Assembly (NCBI GenBank): GCA_013146195.2
Contig: CM028377.1
Span: 39,501,642 to 39,565,641 of the forward strand
Origin: Codonopsis lanceolata
Taxonomy: Eukaryota > Streptophyta > Magnoliopsida > Asterales > Campanulaceae
DNA: 64,000 nucleotides
Direction of reading: 5' to 3'
This document shows, in pieces, positions 1 through 11,213 of the stretch (its first letter is position 1; each line of letters starts with the position of its first letter). Under the pieces are notes generated by a model. That model was not told where the DNA came from, ran no database searches, and worked only from the letters and a program-made list of their open reading frames with translations. The translations under genes and the position numbers were made by a program.

Positions 1-2593
1 ACGCTCTCGAAGTCTGTTCTGTTCTTCCATCAGTGCTTGGTTCAAGTGATGAGTAACATGCTCCTCCCTGGTGGCAGCAACCCTTCTTTGGTTGACATCA
101 GCAACTCTCTGGTTGGCACGCTCAATGACACGAACAGCAATGAAGTCACTATCGACACGTTCAACAATGACGACGTGGGCCAGAGAAGTCCTAAGCTCAT
201 CAAAAAGTTGGCGAATGCACATCTGCTGGGAGTGGAGCATATTGATGAGGCACTCCTGTTGATCTTGGATGAGGAATCAGTGGGAGGTGAAGGCTTGAGC
301 AGTGTCATTCACTAGCTACTCGACGATCTTCCCAAGATCAAAAAAAATTATGTGGGTGGCGTTCAAGCCAAAATTTAGCACTTCAATCTGTTGTGCCATG
401 GAAGAGACCGTGTTGCTGAGACGCTCAAGTTGGGCTTGATTGACTCGAAGGAGGTCAAGAAGAGTAGGGTCAGGAAAGTTGGAGGGAATGAATTGGGGGT
501 TAAGGTTGATTGGGATGAAGTCTTCAGCAAGGTTAGGAGTGGGAGGATGAGAAGAGTTGGAAGTTGAAGGAGAAGTAGAGTTGGAAGAGAGGGGTTCAGA
601 AGTGTTAGGGGAGGAGGGGACAGAAGGGTTAGATTGTCGAGGAGGAATAGAAGGTTTGGAGTCGAGCTCCATGTCAGTGTCAGAATCACTGACAGAGGGA
701 GTGGAAGAAAGAGAAAAATTTTCAAGGAAAGATGGAGGAAAAGGTGATTCCGATAGAAGAATTTAATTAGGAGGAGAAGTGGTAAAAAGGTCAAAAAGAG
801 AGTTAAGTTCAAAGAGGAACTTATAGGTGACAGAAGGGATGGAAGGGAAAAGCATTTAGTAAAGGTCAGCAGAAATGGAGATGGGGTTGAGGTATTGGGT
901 GATAGGAGGATAGAGTTCAGGAAAGAAAGCGGTTTGATACAGAAGAGAAGAGATGTGAGGGTCGAGGGAAGAGAAGGCTTCGGACATGTAGAAGGATGTG
1001 GAAGAAGTAGAGGTAGAGGGAGTTGAGGAAGGAATGATGGCTAGAGAGGAGTCAGAGAAAACGAAGGAAATAGGTTTAGGTGAAGAAGGTGAAGAAGGAA
1101 TAGCTTCTGGAGAAGATGGAGGAGGGGTCGAGTAGCCTGAGACTTCTTACGAAGTCTTCGCTTCTTCTTCTTAGGAGGGGGAGAAGAAGGCTCCTCCTTA
1201 ATAACAACATGGGTTATTGAGGGAGTGGGAGAGGAAGGTTCAGAAGGCTAAGTAGGCTCCTCCCCAACAGCAACAGGGTTTGTTGTAGAGGAAAGGGGTG
1301 GAGAGGTAGAAGAGATAGGAGAGGAAGAAGGGGCGTCAAAGGGCACAAAAGGTTTGGAGGGTTGAGAAGGTTTGGACTTACGTTTTCTAGGATGAAGAGG
1401 GCCAGGTTCTGGTTCGGCTGGAGGCTCTTTCGACACGGGAACTGGAGCAGAAGTAGTAGAAGCTAAACGCTTCTTCTTCTTGGTGTCAGCAGCATCTTCA
1501 GCCGCAGTGTTCGAAGAAGACTTCTTCTTCTTCTTCTTTGCGGCCGGTAACTCCTCAGCAGCAAAATGTTGGCATTTGGATTTCTTAGAGGGAGTAGGTT
1601 CTGCATAGGGTTCCCAAGCAGAAGGTTCTACAACAAACTTTCTTGAGCAGCCTTCTTTTGCAGCGTCCTTCTTCAGCTTCCAATCCAGCTGCTTAGCCAT
1701 AAAAGCATCTACGGTTGTGTCAGGGTTGATTTTCAAGATCACCAGTGGAGGTGGGTTGAGAGCGTGCACCAGTAGTTGAGGAGGAAGCCCTTACTGCTCA
1801 AGCTTTTCATCCCTCAGCTTGTAGGTGCTGAGGATGAAGGTGCTGGTGACCTGGATGGCCTTGGTGACTTTCTTTTCTCAAAGTTCACCAAGTAATTAAG
1901 AAAGGACCTGTTGTGACAGAGAAGGACGTTGATGGGGCAGACAAAGGGTCTCTTCTGTGAGATGGACGCCTTAACCGCATCACATAGCAGCTCAAAGAGT
2001 ATCTCGGCCCAATTGAACCTGATGTTGAGAATGGCTGCTGTAGTGTACTCCAGTTGGTCAGCAGTCATCACGTCATGGGTGCCGTTCTTGAATATCAGGC
2101 TCTTGTCGAAGAGATGGTTGATGTACTAGATGTCATCTTCGAACAACATGCGCTTCATCTTTGCATGTGACTCATTTGGAGTGTTTACTCTATGCATGTA
2201 GGACTAGGCAAGGTCCTCCTCAGCAGCCGTGAGAGAAGTTGGGCCTTCAAACTCTACGCTGATGGTCTTGGCGATACGGGAGGCTGTGAGGGTGATGGAG
2301 ACGGTCCGGACTATACCGGAGATAGAAGTACTTGACTAATTGATTGTTACCCTCTATTAGAACTCTTCTGCCAGAGGGTTGCTGTAGTCAAAGTCTCCTA
2401 GCATGAACAGCGGTAGGAGCCTAGATTGGTTGAGGTCATCGACGACCTTGACTCCAGTTAAATAGGCACGCACCGAGGGTTCATCGATGCACATCCCAGC
2501 ATGGTACATAGATGAAGGAAGATTGGGGATGGGAGCTTCAGAAACGTGAATTGGTTCTGGGACAGCAGCAGATGAAGAAGAGGTTCCAGCCAT
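1..2593 (-). pseudogene. Accessory ORF3 of element A (putative plant transposon protein-like), C-terminus beyond window
   Basis: The reading frame starts at the ATG at 2593 (MAGTSSSSAAVPEP) and, with several stops and frame changes, can be followed to base 1. In order: an N-terminal domain (2593-2214) with GMCID and PLAEEFYQM motifs shared with the ORF3 of element B; a segment at 2071-1814 with KRPFVCPIN (KRPFVWLIN in B); a lysine-rich stretch at 1769-1248 with AKKKKKKSSSN and TKKKKRL that could be a nuclear localisation signal; a Pro/Ser-rich linker (672-450); and a helical, coiled-coil-like tail at 270-1 ending in LNQALMEEQNRLRER, which matches the tail in B. It lies downstream of RNase H, where SIRE elements often carry an extra ORF. 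Its molecular function is unknown. Family resemblance is judged by eye. Confidence 0.65.
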
Positions 2594-2968
2594 TGGAGTA
2601 GATGCAGGTGAATGTTGAAGAAATCGGTGAGTTCTTCACATATTGCACAGAGACGAAGCGAGGGAGAAGGATAGGCTTTTTTAGAGAGAAGAGCAAAGGA
2701 CAGATTAATAGTTAAAGGTTTTGGAAAAGTGATTTTGAAATTGGCGGTTGAGGAGTTTATTAATGAAAATGCGTGATGTGAGATGGATGAACAGGTGAAA
2801 TTACTTAAGGTCAGACGGCTATCACTTGAAAGGACTTAATGACTGACGGCTTAAGGCAGTCAAAAAGTGACTTTTTTAAAAAAATATCTCAACCAATTTT
2901 TAAAATCAGTCCCTCACTATTTTCATAAATAACTCTTCTAAACTAAAAGTTAAAAGACTTACCTCCGT
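2213..2968. repeat. Tandem duplication, copy 1 (ORF3 promoter and N-terminus)
   Basis: This segment and the next (2969-3650) are direct copies. Both begin with TCCTCCTCAGCAGCCGTGAG and end with the AT-rich stretch before CCTCCGTC. Each holds the start of ORF3 and its upstream region. Short CCTCC microhomology is visible at the junction. Confidence 0.85.
2594..2775 (-). promoter_or_regulatory. Putative core promoter and leader of ORF3 (element A, copy 1)
   Basis: On the minus strand a TATA-like ATTAATAAAC (2764-2755) is followed by an AACCGCC block about 10 bp on, and the ORF3 ATG lies about 165 bp downstream. The duplicate at ~3427-3440 has the same elements. Element B has TTTAAATA, then AACCGCC, then its ATG about 175 bp on. 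The conserved spacing supports a promoter, but no transcript data are available. Confidence 0.45.
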
Positions 2969-3269
2969 CCTCCTCAGCAGCCGTGAGAGAAGTTGGGCCG
3001 TCAAACTCTACGCCGATGGTCTTGGTGATACGGGAGGCTGTGAGGGTGAAGGAGACGGTCCGGACTATACCTGAGATAGAAGTCCTGGACTCATTGATTT
3101 TTACCATCTGATAGAACTCTTCTGCCAGAGGGTTGCTGTAGTCGAAGTCTCCTAGCATGAACAGCGGCAGGAGCCCGAACTGGTACATAGATGGAGGATT
3201 GGGGATGGGAGCTTCAGAAACCTGAATTGGTTCTGGGACAGCAGCAGACGAAGAAGAGGTTCTAGCCAT
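2943..3269 (-). pseudogene. Truncated duplicate of ORF3 N-terminus
   Basis: The ATG at 3269 starts MARTSSSSAAVPEP, nearly the same as the ORF3 start at 2593. The frame stays open for 108 codons through PLAEEFYQM and TAAEEDGG, then runs across the duplication junction into non-homologous sequence and stops. It is upstream of the longer ORF3 in transcription order, so any transcript from its promoter would give a truncated N-terminal fragment. An internal deletion removes the GMCID region. The product, if any, is unknown. Confidence 0.55.
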
Positions 3270-3650
3270 TGGAGTTGATGCAAGTGAATGTTGAAGAAAT
3301 CGGTGAGTTCTTAACATATTTCATAGAGACGAAGCGAGGGAGAAGGAGAGTCTTTTTGAGAGAGAAGAGCAAGGGACAATTTAAGAGTTAAAGGTTTTGG
3401 AAAAGTGATTTTGAAATTGGCGGTTGAGGAGTTTATTAATGAAAAAGTGTGAAGTGAGACGGCTGAACAGGTGAAATGACTTAAGGTAAGACGGCTATCA
3501 CTTGAAAGAACTGACTGACTGACGGCTTAAGGCAGTCAAAAAGTGACTTTTTGAAAAAATATCTCAACCAATTTTTAAAATCAGTCCCTCATTATTTTCA
3601 TAAATAACTCTTCTAAACTAAAAGTTAAAAGACTTGCCTCCGTCTTCATG
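2969..3650. repeat. Tandem duplication, copy 2 (shorter by about 75 bp)
   Basis: Second copy of the segment at 2213-2968. It lacks an internal stretch of about 75 bp corresponding to ~2430-2505 of copy 1, which removes the GMCID...TGVKVVDD part of the encoded domain. It otherwise differs by scattered substitutions. Confidence 0.85.
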
Positions 3651-3782
3651 TAATTAATAGAACTGTTGTTTTCTTTTCAAAGAAACAAGTCTGCTTAACC
3701 ACAATGTCAAGTCTGCTTAAATATATTATCAAGTCTACTCAATATTTTAAAATGAAATGAAAGAAACTAAATTGAGTTAATA

Positions 3783-4856
3783 TTAAGCATTTGGGTCAAG
3801 CATACCAAGCTCTCCCCTTAGATAAGCAAACCTGTCGGCTTCAAGTGCCTTTGTGAAGATGTACTTCATACTTATATTTCTCTTTTATATATTATCCCTT
3901 AGAAAGTGATATCGAACATTGATATGCTTTGTCTTGGAGTGCATCACGGGATTGTAGGTGATAGAGATTGATGAGATATTGTCACACATGATCGGGCAAT
4001 CTGCTACCTTGATGTCATAGTCCTCCAATTGTTGTTTGATCCAAAGCAGTTAACAGCAGCAGCTTCCAGCAGCTATGTATTTTGCTTCAGTGGTGGAGTT
4101 TGAAACTAAAGCTTGTTTCTTGCTAGCCCATGAAATGAGTCTGTCTCCTAGGAATTGATAGGTTCCACTTGTGCTCTTCCTACCTAATTGGCATCTAGCA
4201 TAATCTGTATCTGAGTAGCCAACTAAGTTGAAAGAGGATTATCTTGGATACCAGATACCTAAGTTGGTGGTATCTGATACATACTTGATGATTCTCTTGG
4301 CTGCTAGAAGATGTGACTTACGAGAATCTGCTTGAAATCTAGCACATACCCCAACAACATACACTATATCAGGTCTGCTGGCTGTAAGATAAAGCAGAGA
4401 TCCAATGATTCCTCTATATAAAGTGATATCAAATTTCTTCCCTTATAAGTCCTTCGATAGTTTGCATTTAGCAACCAATGGAGTATCAAAGGTGTTAGCC
4501 ATTTCCAATCCGAATTTCTTGACCAATTCTTTAGCATACTTGGATTGGCTTATGAAGATTCCTTTGTTAGATTGTTGAATTTGCAGTCCTAGGAAGAAGG
4601 TGAGTTCTCTCAGCATGCTCATCTGAAACTTTCCAGTCATGAGAGTCTCGAATCTTTTGCACAACTTCTCAATTGTAGAACCAAAGATGATATCATCAAC
4701 GTATATATGCACCAGTAACGAATGACCTTTGTGCTTGAGAATGAAGAAAGTAGTGTCGATCTTTCCTCACACAAATCCTTGTTCGATTAAGAACTTGGAT
4801 AGTGTTTCATGCCAGGCACGGGGTGCTTGCTTAAGACCATAGAGTGCTTTCTTATG
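3783..4856 (-). pseudogene. Copia A pol, 3' part: end of reverse transcriptase and RNase H
   Basis: This is the downstream half of the copia A reverse transcriptase, separated from its upstream half by LINE A. It begins with the [16 protein letters not shown] motif (about 4850-4800), followed by the catalytic MHIYVDDIIFGS motif at 4712 and the C-terminal thumb. RNase H follows, ending ...AYLRGELGMLDPNA and a TAA at 3783-3785. The stretch between 4442 and 3783 carries stops and a frameshift. Reverse transcriptase copies the element RNA, and RNase H removes the RNA strand. Confidence 0.85.
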
Positions 4857-5018
4857 TTTTTTTTAGAGAAGCAGGGCGGCACCTGCGGAATATATAAATA
4901 AAAAATGAGATGCAAGCATGAGGGGGACAACCAACAAACCCGAAATGCGGGAACGAACGAGCCTAACCTCGAAGAGAAAATACAATCAACATGAAACTAC
5001 GAAGAAAGAAAAACCAAA

Positions 5019-8000
5019 TTACAAATTGCGGTAATTAAACAACCCCATAGCATCTTGTTGGAGCGCGCGACGGACTTCCCTCGGAAGTTGAGAATCCAAG
5101 TTGAACTCTCGAGAAGCATTAGAATGAGCTGCACTGGCCAACCGATCAGCTACATAATTTGTTTCCCTATAAATGTGCTTTATATCATAATTACCAAGCA
5201 AAGTAAGACATTGCCGAAACTCATAGGAAAACATCCACGGACAACTTTGATGCCCCTTCATAGCAGACACCACAACCATAGAATCAGACTCAACCACAAC
5301 ATTAACTAGTTGTAACTTACGACAAAGAAGAAGTCCATCTCGTAAAGCAAAGAACTTAGCCTCAGTATTAGAGCCATGACCATAAGGGCATAAGAAACCC
5401 GAAACAAATTGACCATTCGAGTCACGAATAACACCTCCACCAGTAGCTACGCCCCTAGCAGCCGAGCCATCAACATTAAGCTTGAAGAAAGGGGCCGGTG
5501 GGGCACACCAACGAAGCCATACAACCTTTTTTAATCTAGGTCTTAAGATGGTCAAACCAAGCATGCCCAGACCACGCACACCCAAGGAAGAAGATTGAGA
5601 TTTAGGAACAAAGTTCTGTAATTTTGATCGAAGACACCCAAAATCTGATTGTATATTTTTTCTATGTCCATAGGGGTATTGTCAAAAGTAGCGCGACATC
5701 TCCCAGTCCATATAGCCTAGCAAGTGTAAAGAACAATACCAATTTGAAAACTCCCCAACTGAGATTGGGAGGAGGCATCCGACAACAAATTTGAAACAAA
5801 TGAGCAATATAAGTATATCTATCAATTTTATGGAAGGGCAGAGAAAGTCTACGCCACAGCTCGCGAGCAACCTCTGAATGCAAAAAAAGATGGGCAATAG
5901 ACTCTTGCGCCGGAGAATTAGCGCAACAAACACAGCGTGAGACAATAGGAACGTGACGAGAATGTAACCGAAGGTCCACCGGAAGAGAACCAAAGATGAG
6001 TTTCCATCCAAATGTACTAATGGTAGTGGGAAGCCAGTTCTTCCATATTTTCTTGGCCCAAGGAAGAGTAGCATGATGAAATCTGCAGTGATTCCAGTAA
6101 GCCTTGGAATCAAAATCCCCAGAAGTGGTTAAACTGAAAACAAGCTTATCGGGTAGATCATCTTGAATAGAAATACGTTTTAAATTGTTATGCTGCTGTG
6201 AATCAATTAAGGGCAGGAACGATGAGAGCTGTTGGAAAGCTTGCCGAACCGTGAGCTTTACGTCAATTTGAAGGGGACCTTCTAGATGGTAACCAAGCCA
6301 GTTGTCATTCCAAAAGGAGACCTCAACTTTTCCAATCACCCATCTACTAAGATGTATGAGCTCTGATATATGAGAATGAGTATACCGCCAGACATGAGAG
6401 GAAGAAACTGGGACAGAAAACCTCCCAACGATTGATATTTAGATGCAATGAATCTAGCCCATAAACTTTTGTCGAGCATAACACTCCACGCGAGCTTGGC
6501 ATGCATAGAATCCCAAACTTGGACAAGAGAGCGAATGCCTAAACCTCCCTCCGAGGTCGGCCGACATATATTGCTCCAGGAAACCCAATGAATTCGGCTC
6601 TCACCCGAGTTTCCCCAAAGGAAATTAGCCATGGCCCTCTCAATACGATTTAGAGCCGATGCAGGAACTTTAATAGCCGTAAGAGCGTATATAGGGATGC
6701 TACATAGAACTTATTTTAGAAGAATAATTTTTCCACCAAAGGAAAGCAAATGAGCTTTCCATCCTTTAATCCTTTTTAAAACCCGAGACTCCAACTCTTC
6801 AAAGTAACTTCGTTTAACCCGGCCACGGAATAAAGGAAGGCCCAAATATTTCATAGGAAAGGATTGGTGAGTACATCCTGACCAAGAGGCTATACGTTGA
6901 ATTTTGTTTTGGGAAAACGACGATGGAGTGTAGAACCCACTCTTCGACAAATTAATAAGCTGTCCTGAGGATTGTTCATACATAGTGAAAAGCCGACGAA
7001 GATTCACAATGGAACTCTTTCCAGCATTACTGAATAAGATCATGTCGTTAGCATATAGGAGATGAGAAATAGTCATATTATCGCGCCCATGAGAGTAAGG
7101 AACCATGAAACCTCCCGAAAAACCCCGTTTGATTGCTAAGGAGAGAACTTCCTGAGCAATAATAAAGAGAAGAGGAGATAAAAGGTCTCCTTGACGAACC
7201 CCACGAGTCGAGTTGAAGAAACCATGATTGGACCCATTTATCCTGATAGAATACCAAACGTTGTTGATCAGCCGCTCAATAAGATCACACACTCTGTCAT
7301 TGAAACCAAAGGCACGGAGAGAACGAAGAAGAAACGACCATTCTAACCGATCATAGGCCTTAGACATATCTAGCTTAAACACAACATTGCCACCACGAAC
7401 CTTTTTGTCAATGCGCCCAATCAGCTCATGAGCAAGAGCAATATTTTCTTGTATAGCTCGGCCTTTGACAAATCCAGACTGCTCAAGGGAGATGACCTTA
7501 GGTAAGATCCCTGCTAAACGATTAGCCAGAACTTTTAAAATAATCTTACATGTGAAGTTGCAGAGGCTAATAGGGCGAAGGTCTGCAAACGAAGTGGGAA
7601 CTGAAACTTTCGGAATGAGAACCATGGACGTGGCAGATAAGCCACGGGGCACAATAACGCCACAGAAAAACTCCTGGACTGCAGCAATAACGTCCTCTTT
7701 AATAATGGACCAACACCCTTGAAAAAAATGTCCAGTGAATCCGTCTGGACCAGGAGCACTATCTGAATTAACACCACAAACTCCATCCTAGATTTCCTTG
7801 GGAGAAGGCACGTCTTCCATACAAATATTATCCTGCAAATCGATACAACTCTCAATACTATCAAACAAGGCATCGTTGAGAACCGGCGAAGAAGTGGAGA
7901 ATAAATCAGAATAATACGCATTGGCTAAGTTCCCCAGCACTGTGTCATCTGTACACCAAGACCCATCCGACATCTTGATACGAACCCTGTTATGAGTAGT

Positions 8001-9110
8001 CCGATCTCTAAGAGAAGCATGAAAAAAGGAGGTGTTGCGATCCCCATCTCTAAGCCAGTTAGCACGGGCCTTTTGTTGAACCAGTTTCTCCTCCCATTTG
8101 TACAGTTGGTCTAGTTCCATGCGATGAAGACGAATCTGATGATCAATTGACTCATCCCAGCCAAATTGAAGTTGAAAATCAAGTCTTAATATATCATCTT
8201 GAGTATTATTAATCTTTCTTTGCACGTGACCAAATACCGACCAGTTCCAAATCTTCAGTTCTTTGCGAAGGTATAGGAGCTTCATGTGAAGAACCAACAT
8301 CGGAGACCCCAACAAATTAACATTAGACCTGTTCCATTGATTGGCAACAAAAGACATGAAATCCTTATGTTCCATCCATATACGCTGGAAACGAAAAATG
8401 CCCTTCGGTTTCGGAGTAATCTGAAAATCTAAAAGAAGATGAGAATGATCAAAATACATGCAACAAAGATGTGAAACGCGCAGAGCAGGTAATAGATATT
8501 TAAAGAAACCATTTACAAGGACTCGATCCAAACGTTCCCAAATCCTTCCTCGACCTTGGTGACCATTACACCATGGATAAATGCTGCCCTCAAAACCAGC
8601 ATCTACCATACCAGCTTGAATCATGAAATTAGATAAACCAGCCATGCTATTAAAGTCGTGACCAGTTCCTCCATGTTTTTCCGATGAGTGGGCAATGGTG
8701 TTAAAATCACCCCCGATGAACCAAGGGTCAGAGTAGCAGCGAGAAATGTCCACCAACTGATTCCATAGAGCCTGTCTGTCAAGTCTTGTGCATTTAGCAT
8801 ACACAAAAGAATCTAAAATGGAAGGGTGATTTATAACAGAAATCTGCACCGTGACGTGTTGATCAGAAGCACGAACCAAATTAATTGAGACACCTTCATG
8901 CCATAAGAGCCATATATGCGTGTTGAAAGGGCTGTTATGTAAGAAGTGAGTGAAATTCAATTTTCTGGCCAGATTGGCAATTCGATCTCCCACAATCTTG
9001 GGTTCTAGTAAAACTACCAAAAAAGGTTTGTGTTGCTGTTTAATATTCTTTAAGAATGAAATGGTTTTTTTATTGCCGACTCCCCTTGCATTCCAAATAA
9101 TTATCGTCAT
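5019..9110 (-). pseudogene. LINE A ORF2: endonuclease / reverse transcriptase / RNase H
   Basis: It starts MTIIIWNARGVGNKK at 9110, the standard N-terminus of the apurinic-type endonuclease domain, with the GGDFN motif near 8700. An in-frame TAG near 7788 breaks the ORF before APGPDGFTGHFF. The reverse transcriptase (7652-6711) has QSGFVKGR, KLDMSKAYDRLEW, RQGDLLSPLLF and a variant catalytic motif YANDMILF, where FADD is usual. Frame breaks follow. The segment 6339-5662 has a Cys/His cluster (CVCCANSPAQESIAHLF) typical of the zinc-binding region of plant LINEs. The RNase H domain (5585-5019) starts KLNVDGSAARG and has the acidic residues and DRLASAAH at its end. The lost second Asp position in the catalytic motif (YAND) argues against activity. 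Confidence 0.88.
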
Positions 9111-9122
9111 AAAAAAAAGGAA

Positions 9123-10718
9123 TCAGTAAGAAGTAGCTTGGGCTTTAGCAGCAGCCCTTGTATGATGTTTGCCAACCTGAAAATACTTCTTATGTTTCTG
9201 TTTGTTGGCCTTGTTCACTTTCTTGCGAATCTCTTGCCGAAAATCGTCTACTGAAGACTTAGATTTAGGAAATGCCCGAAGGTCATCGAAAGAAATTGAA
9301 CGAGTAAGTTTTTCTATATTACAATGTCCTTTGGGACTAGCAAACTGAGATTTATGAAGGATCCTGGAATGCACATCAAGGTCCAGTTCATCAAGATCAT
9401 TAAGGACAGAAAAAGCATTGTGAAGAGTCGGGCCATGGTGCAACGTACAACCTTCTCCAGCTTATGTCCCCATAGTAGAGCAAGCTATTTTCTCCTTAGC
9501 TCTACCAGAGTCATGCACTAAGTCAGGAACTACTTTCCTGCATGGAGAACATGGAACCTGATCCGTGGTTTGAACAAAAACATGATGTGAATCTTGGGCA
9601 AAAAGAGTAGTCGCATTGTTGCTAATAGGGACCCCTTGCGTTGGAGGATCGTCTACAACATCTATAACCTCCATATCTCTACACACACTAAGATCATCTT
9701 TTGCATGAGAGATTGATGCCTCCTCCACACGTTTCCCAATAGGCTGCCATGAAGGGGGCTGAAGAACTTCTGGATTATGACCCTTGTAAGACTTGATGTT
9801 TTCTTCATTGTGAATCTGAGAATCAGTTGTGGGGTTCGCAGTGTGCCCCGTGGGATTAGGGGCCTTAGGAGCATGAGCATGGCGATTCTTTTTTCGACAA
9901 TCTCGTTCCACATGGTCTAAAAGACCGCATCCAGAACAATAGGCAATATTGCCCTCAAATTCTATTGACTGCCAGAAACCATGATCCTTTGATGTACCAA
10001 TCCATATACGATCAGGTAGGGGCACGAAAACATCCATTTCAATGCACACACAGGCATACATGGGATGAGATAACGATAAAGTTTTATCATCCGCACGCAG
10101 GAACTGACCAAGAGAATTGCCGATCCTGTTAAGATAAGAGGTATTAAAGAAAGAAAGGGGGAGATGATGAAGACGAGCCCATACCGCAACTCTTGGATTA
10201 TCACACTTGTAGCCGAAGTCGGGCGTCCAACGAAAAGAACGATACATGCATTGTTCAATCATGTGGGATTCTTTTGATAAGGCTCGCGTTAAATCCTCCT
10301 TAGAAGCAAGGTAAACCATCACATGGCGTGGGTCTAACCGACCAACCACTGTAGGATCAGTAAGCTTCCACGAGCTTGATATGTGATCTTTGATGACTTG
10401 TAACGAAGGCCGACCAACAGAAAACTTCATGATAATGGTGTTTTCAAACTGAGATTCCGCAGCCTTTAGTTCTAAAGGAGTAAATAAATAAGCAGGTTCA
10501 TTAAGGATTTTGGCCGGTTGGCAAGGAGGCAAGGTCAGAGGTGGGAGAACTGTAACCCTATTAGGGTTTACATAAGAAGGGGCAGCCACCATTCTGGATG
10601 TAGCCTCTGCATATGAAGTCGGGGCCTTAGGGATGGATGGAATAGGTTCACTTGTGGTGAGGGGAGGATCAACTGACGGAGGACATGTCATGTCCGACGG
10701 CTTGTCAGTCGGAATCAT
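9123..10718 (-). pseudogene. LINE A ORF1: DUF4283-type RNA-binding protein with CCHC knuckle
   Basis: It starts MIPTDKPSDMTCPP at 10718. The central part has the DUF4283-like pattern seen in plant LINE ORF1 proteins (GRPSLQVIKDHI, RIWIGTSKDHGFWQSI) followed by a CCHC knuckle CSGCGLLDHVERDC. A TAA at 9462-9464 interrupts the frame, which then stays open to 9123 with a basic tail (KKVNKANKQKHKKYF). It is 12 bp upstream of the ORF2 ATG. ORF1 proteins bind LINE RNA to form the retrotransposition particle. One nonsense change makes it a pseudogene. Confidence 0.82.
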
Positions 10719-10800
10719 GGCCTAGGCCGAAACCCTAGGAGAAGCAAACCCTAGAAGAGACAAAATCGCCAAAGAGAGACTAGAGAGAGAAAATCTTTCC

Positions 10801-11156
10801 ACAAAACCTAGAGGCTGAGTGACATAAACTGTTTCTTGAAGATCACCATTGAGGAAAGCACTCTTGACATCTATTTGATATAGCACAAAGTCCTTATATG
10901 TAGCATGGGCTAAAAAGATTCTGATAGCCTCTAACCTTGCTACTGGAGAAAAGGTTTCATCATAGTCGATTCCTTCTTCTTGTCGATATCCTTGTGCAAC
11001 GAGGGTGTGATCAGATGGTCTTGGGACTAGCTTCCATATGTGACATCTTTCAAATTGCTGAAGTTCTTCTTGCATGGCTTCTAACCAACTTGGGTCATGT
11101 AAAGCTTCATCAATATTTTTTGGTTCATCTTCTGAAACAAATGCAGCACAAAACAT
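10801..11156 (-). pseudogene. Copia A reverse transcriptase, 5' part
   Basis: This holds the N-terminal half of the copia [41 protein letters not shown] and [19 protein letters not shown], ending at QPLGFV where LINE A begins. The D in [11 protein letters not shown] is the first catalytic aspartate. A block usually found between WKLVPRP and VAQGYRQ is missing, in contrast to copia B, which keeps GTKWVFRNKRDEDG. This points to an additional deletion. The RT continues at 4856 on the other side of the LINE. Confidence 0.85.
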
Positions 11157-11213
11157 GCATTCATTTCTAGAATATCTTCTAGTTCGTACTCCTACATGAA
11201 TGTCACTAATGAT

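Larger units (their letters stand above)
4857..10800 (-). mobile_element. L1-type LINE A with RNase H domain, inserted in copia A
   Basis: A near full-length non-LTR element on the minus strand. An 8-T run at 4857-4864 is the poly(A) tail. The 3' UTR (to ~5018) resembles that of LINE B, with 'gcaggg..gcac' and 'gagggggaca' stretches. ORF2 (endonuclease, reverse transcriptase, zinc-binding region, RNase H) is 5019-9110 and ORF1 is 9123-10718. The 5' UTR ends near 10800, where copia coding sequence (QPLGFV) resumes. I see no clear target site duplication. Relative to copia B about 11 codons are missing at the junction. Confidence 0.88.

Noticed and set aside
5019..5585. RNase H ORF considered as a separate host gene
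   Set aside because: It is the C-terminal domain of LINE A ORF2, in the same order as in LINE B, followed by the LINE 3' UTR.
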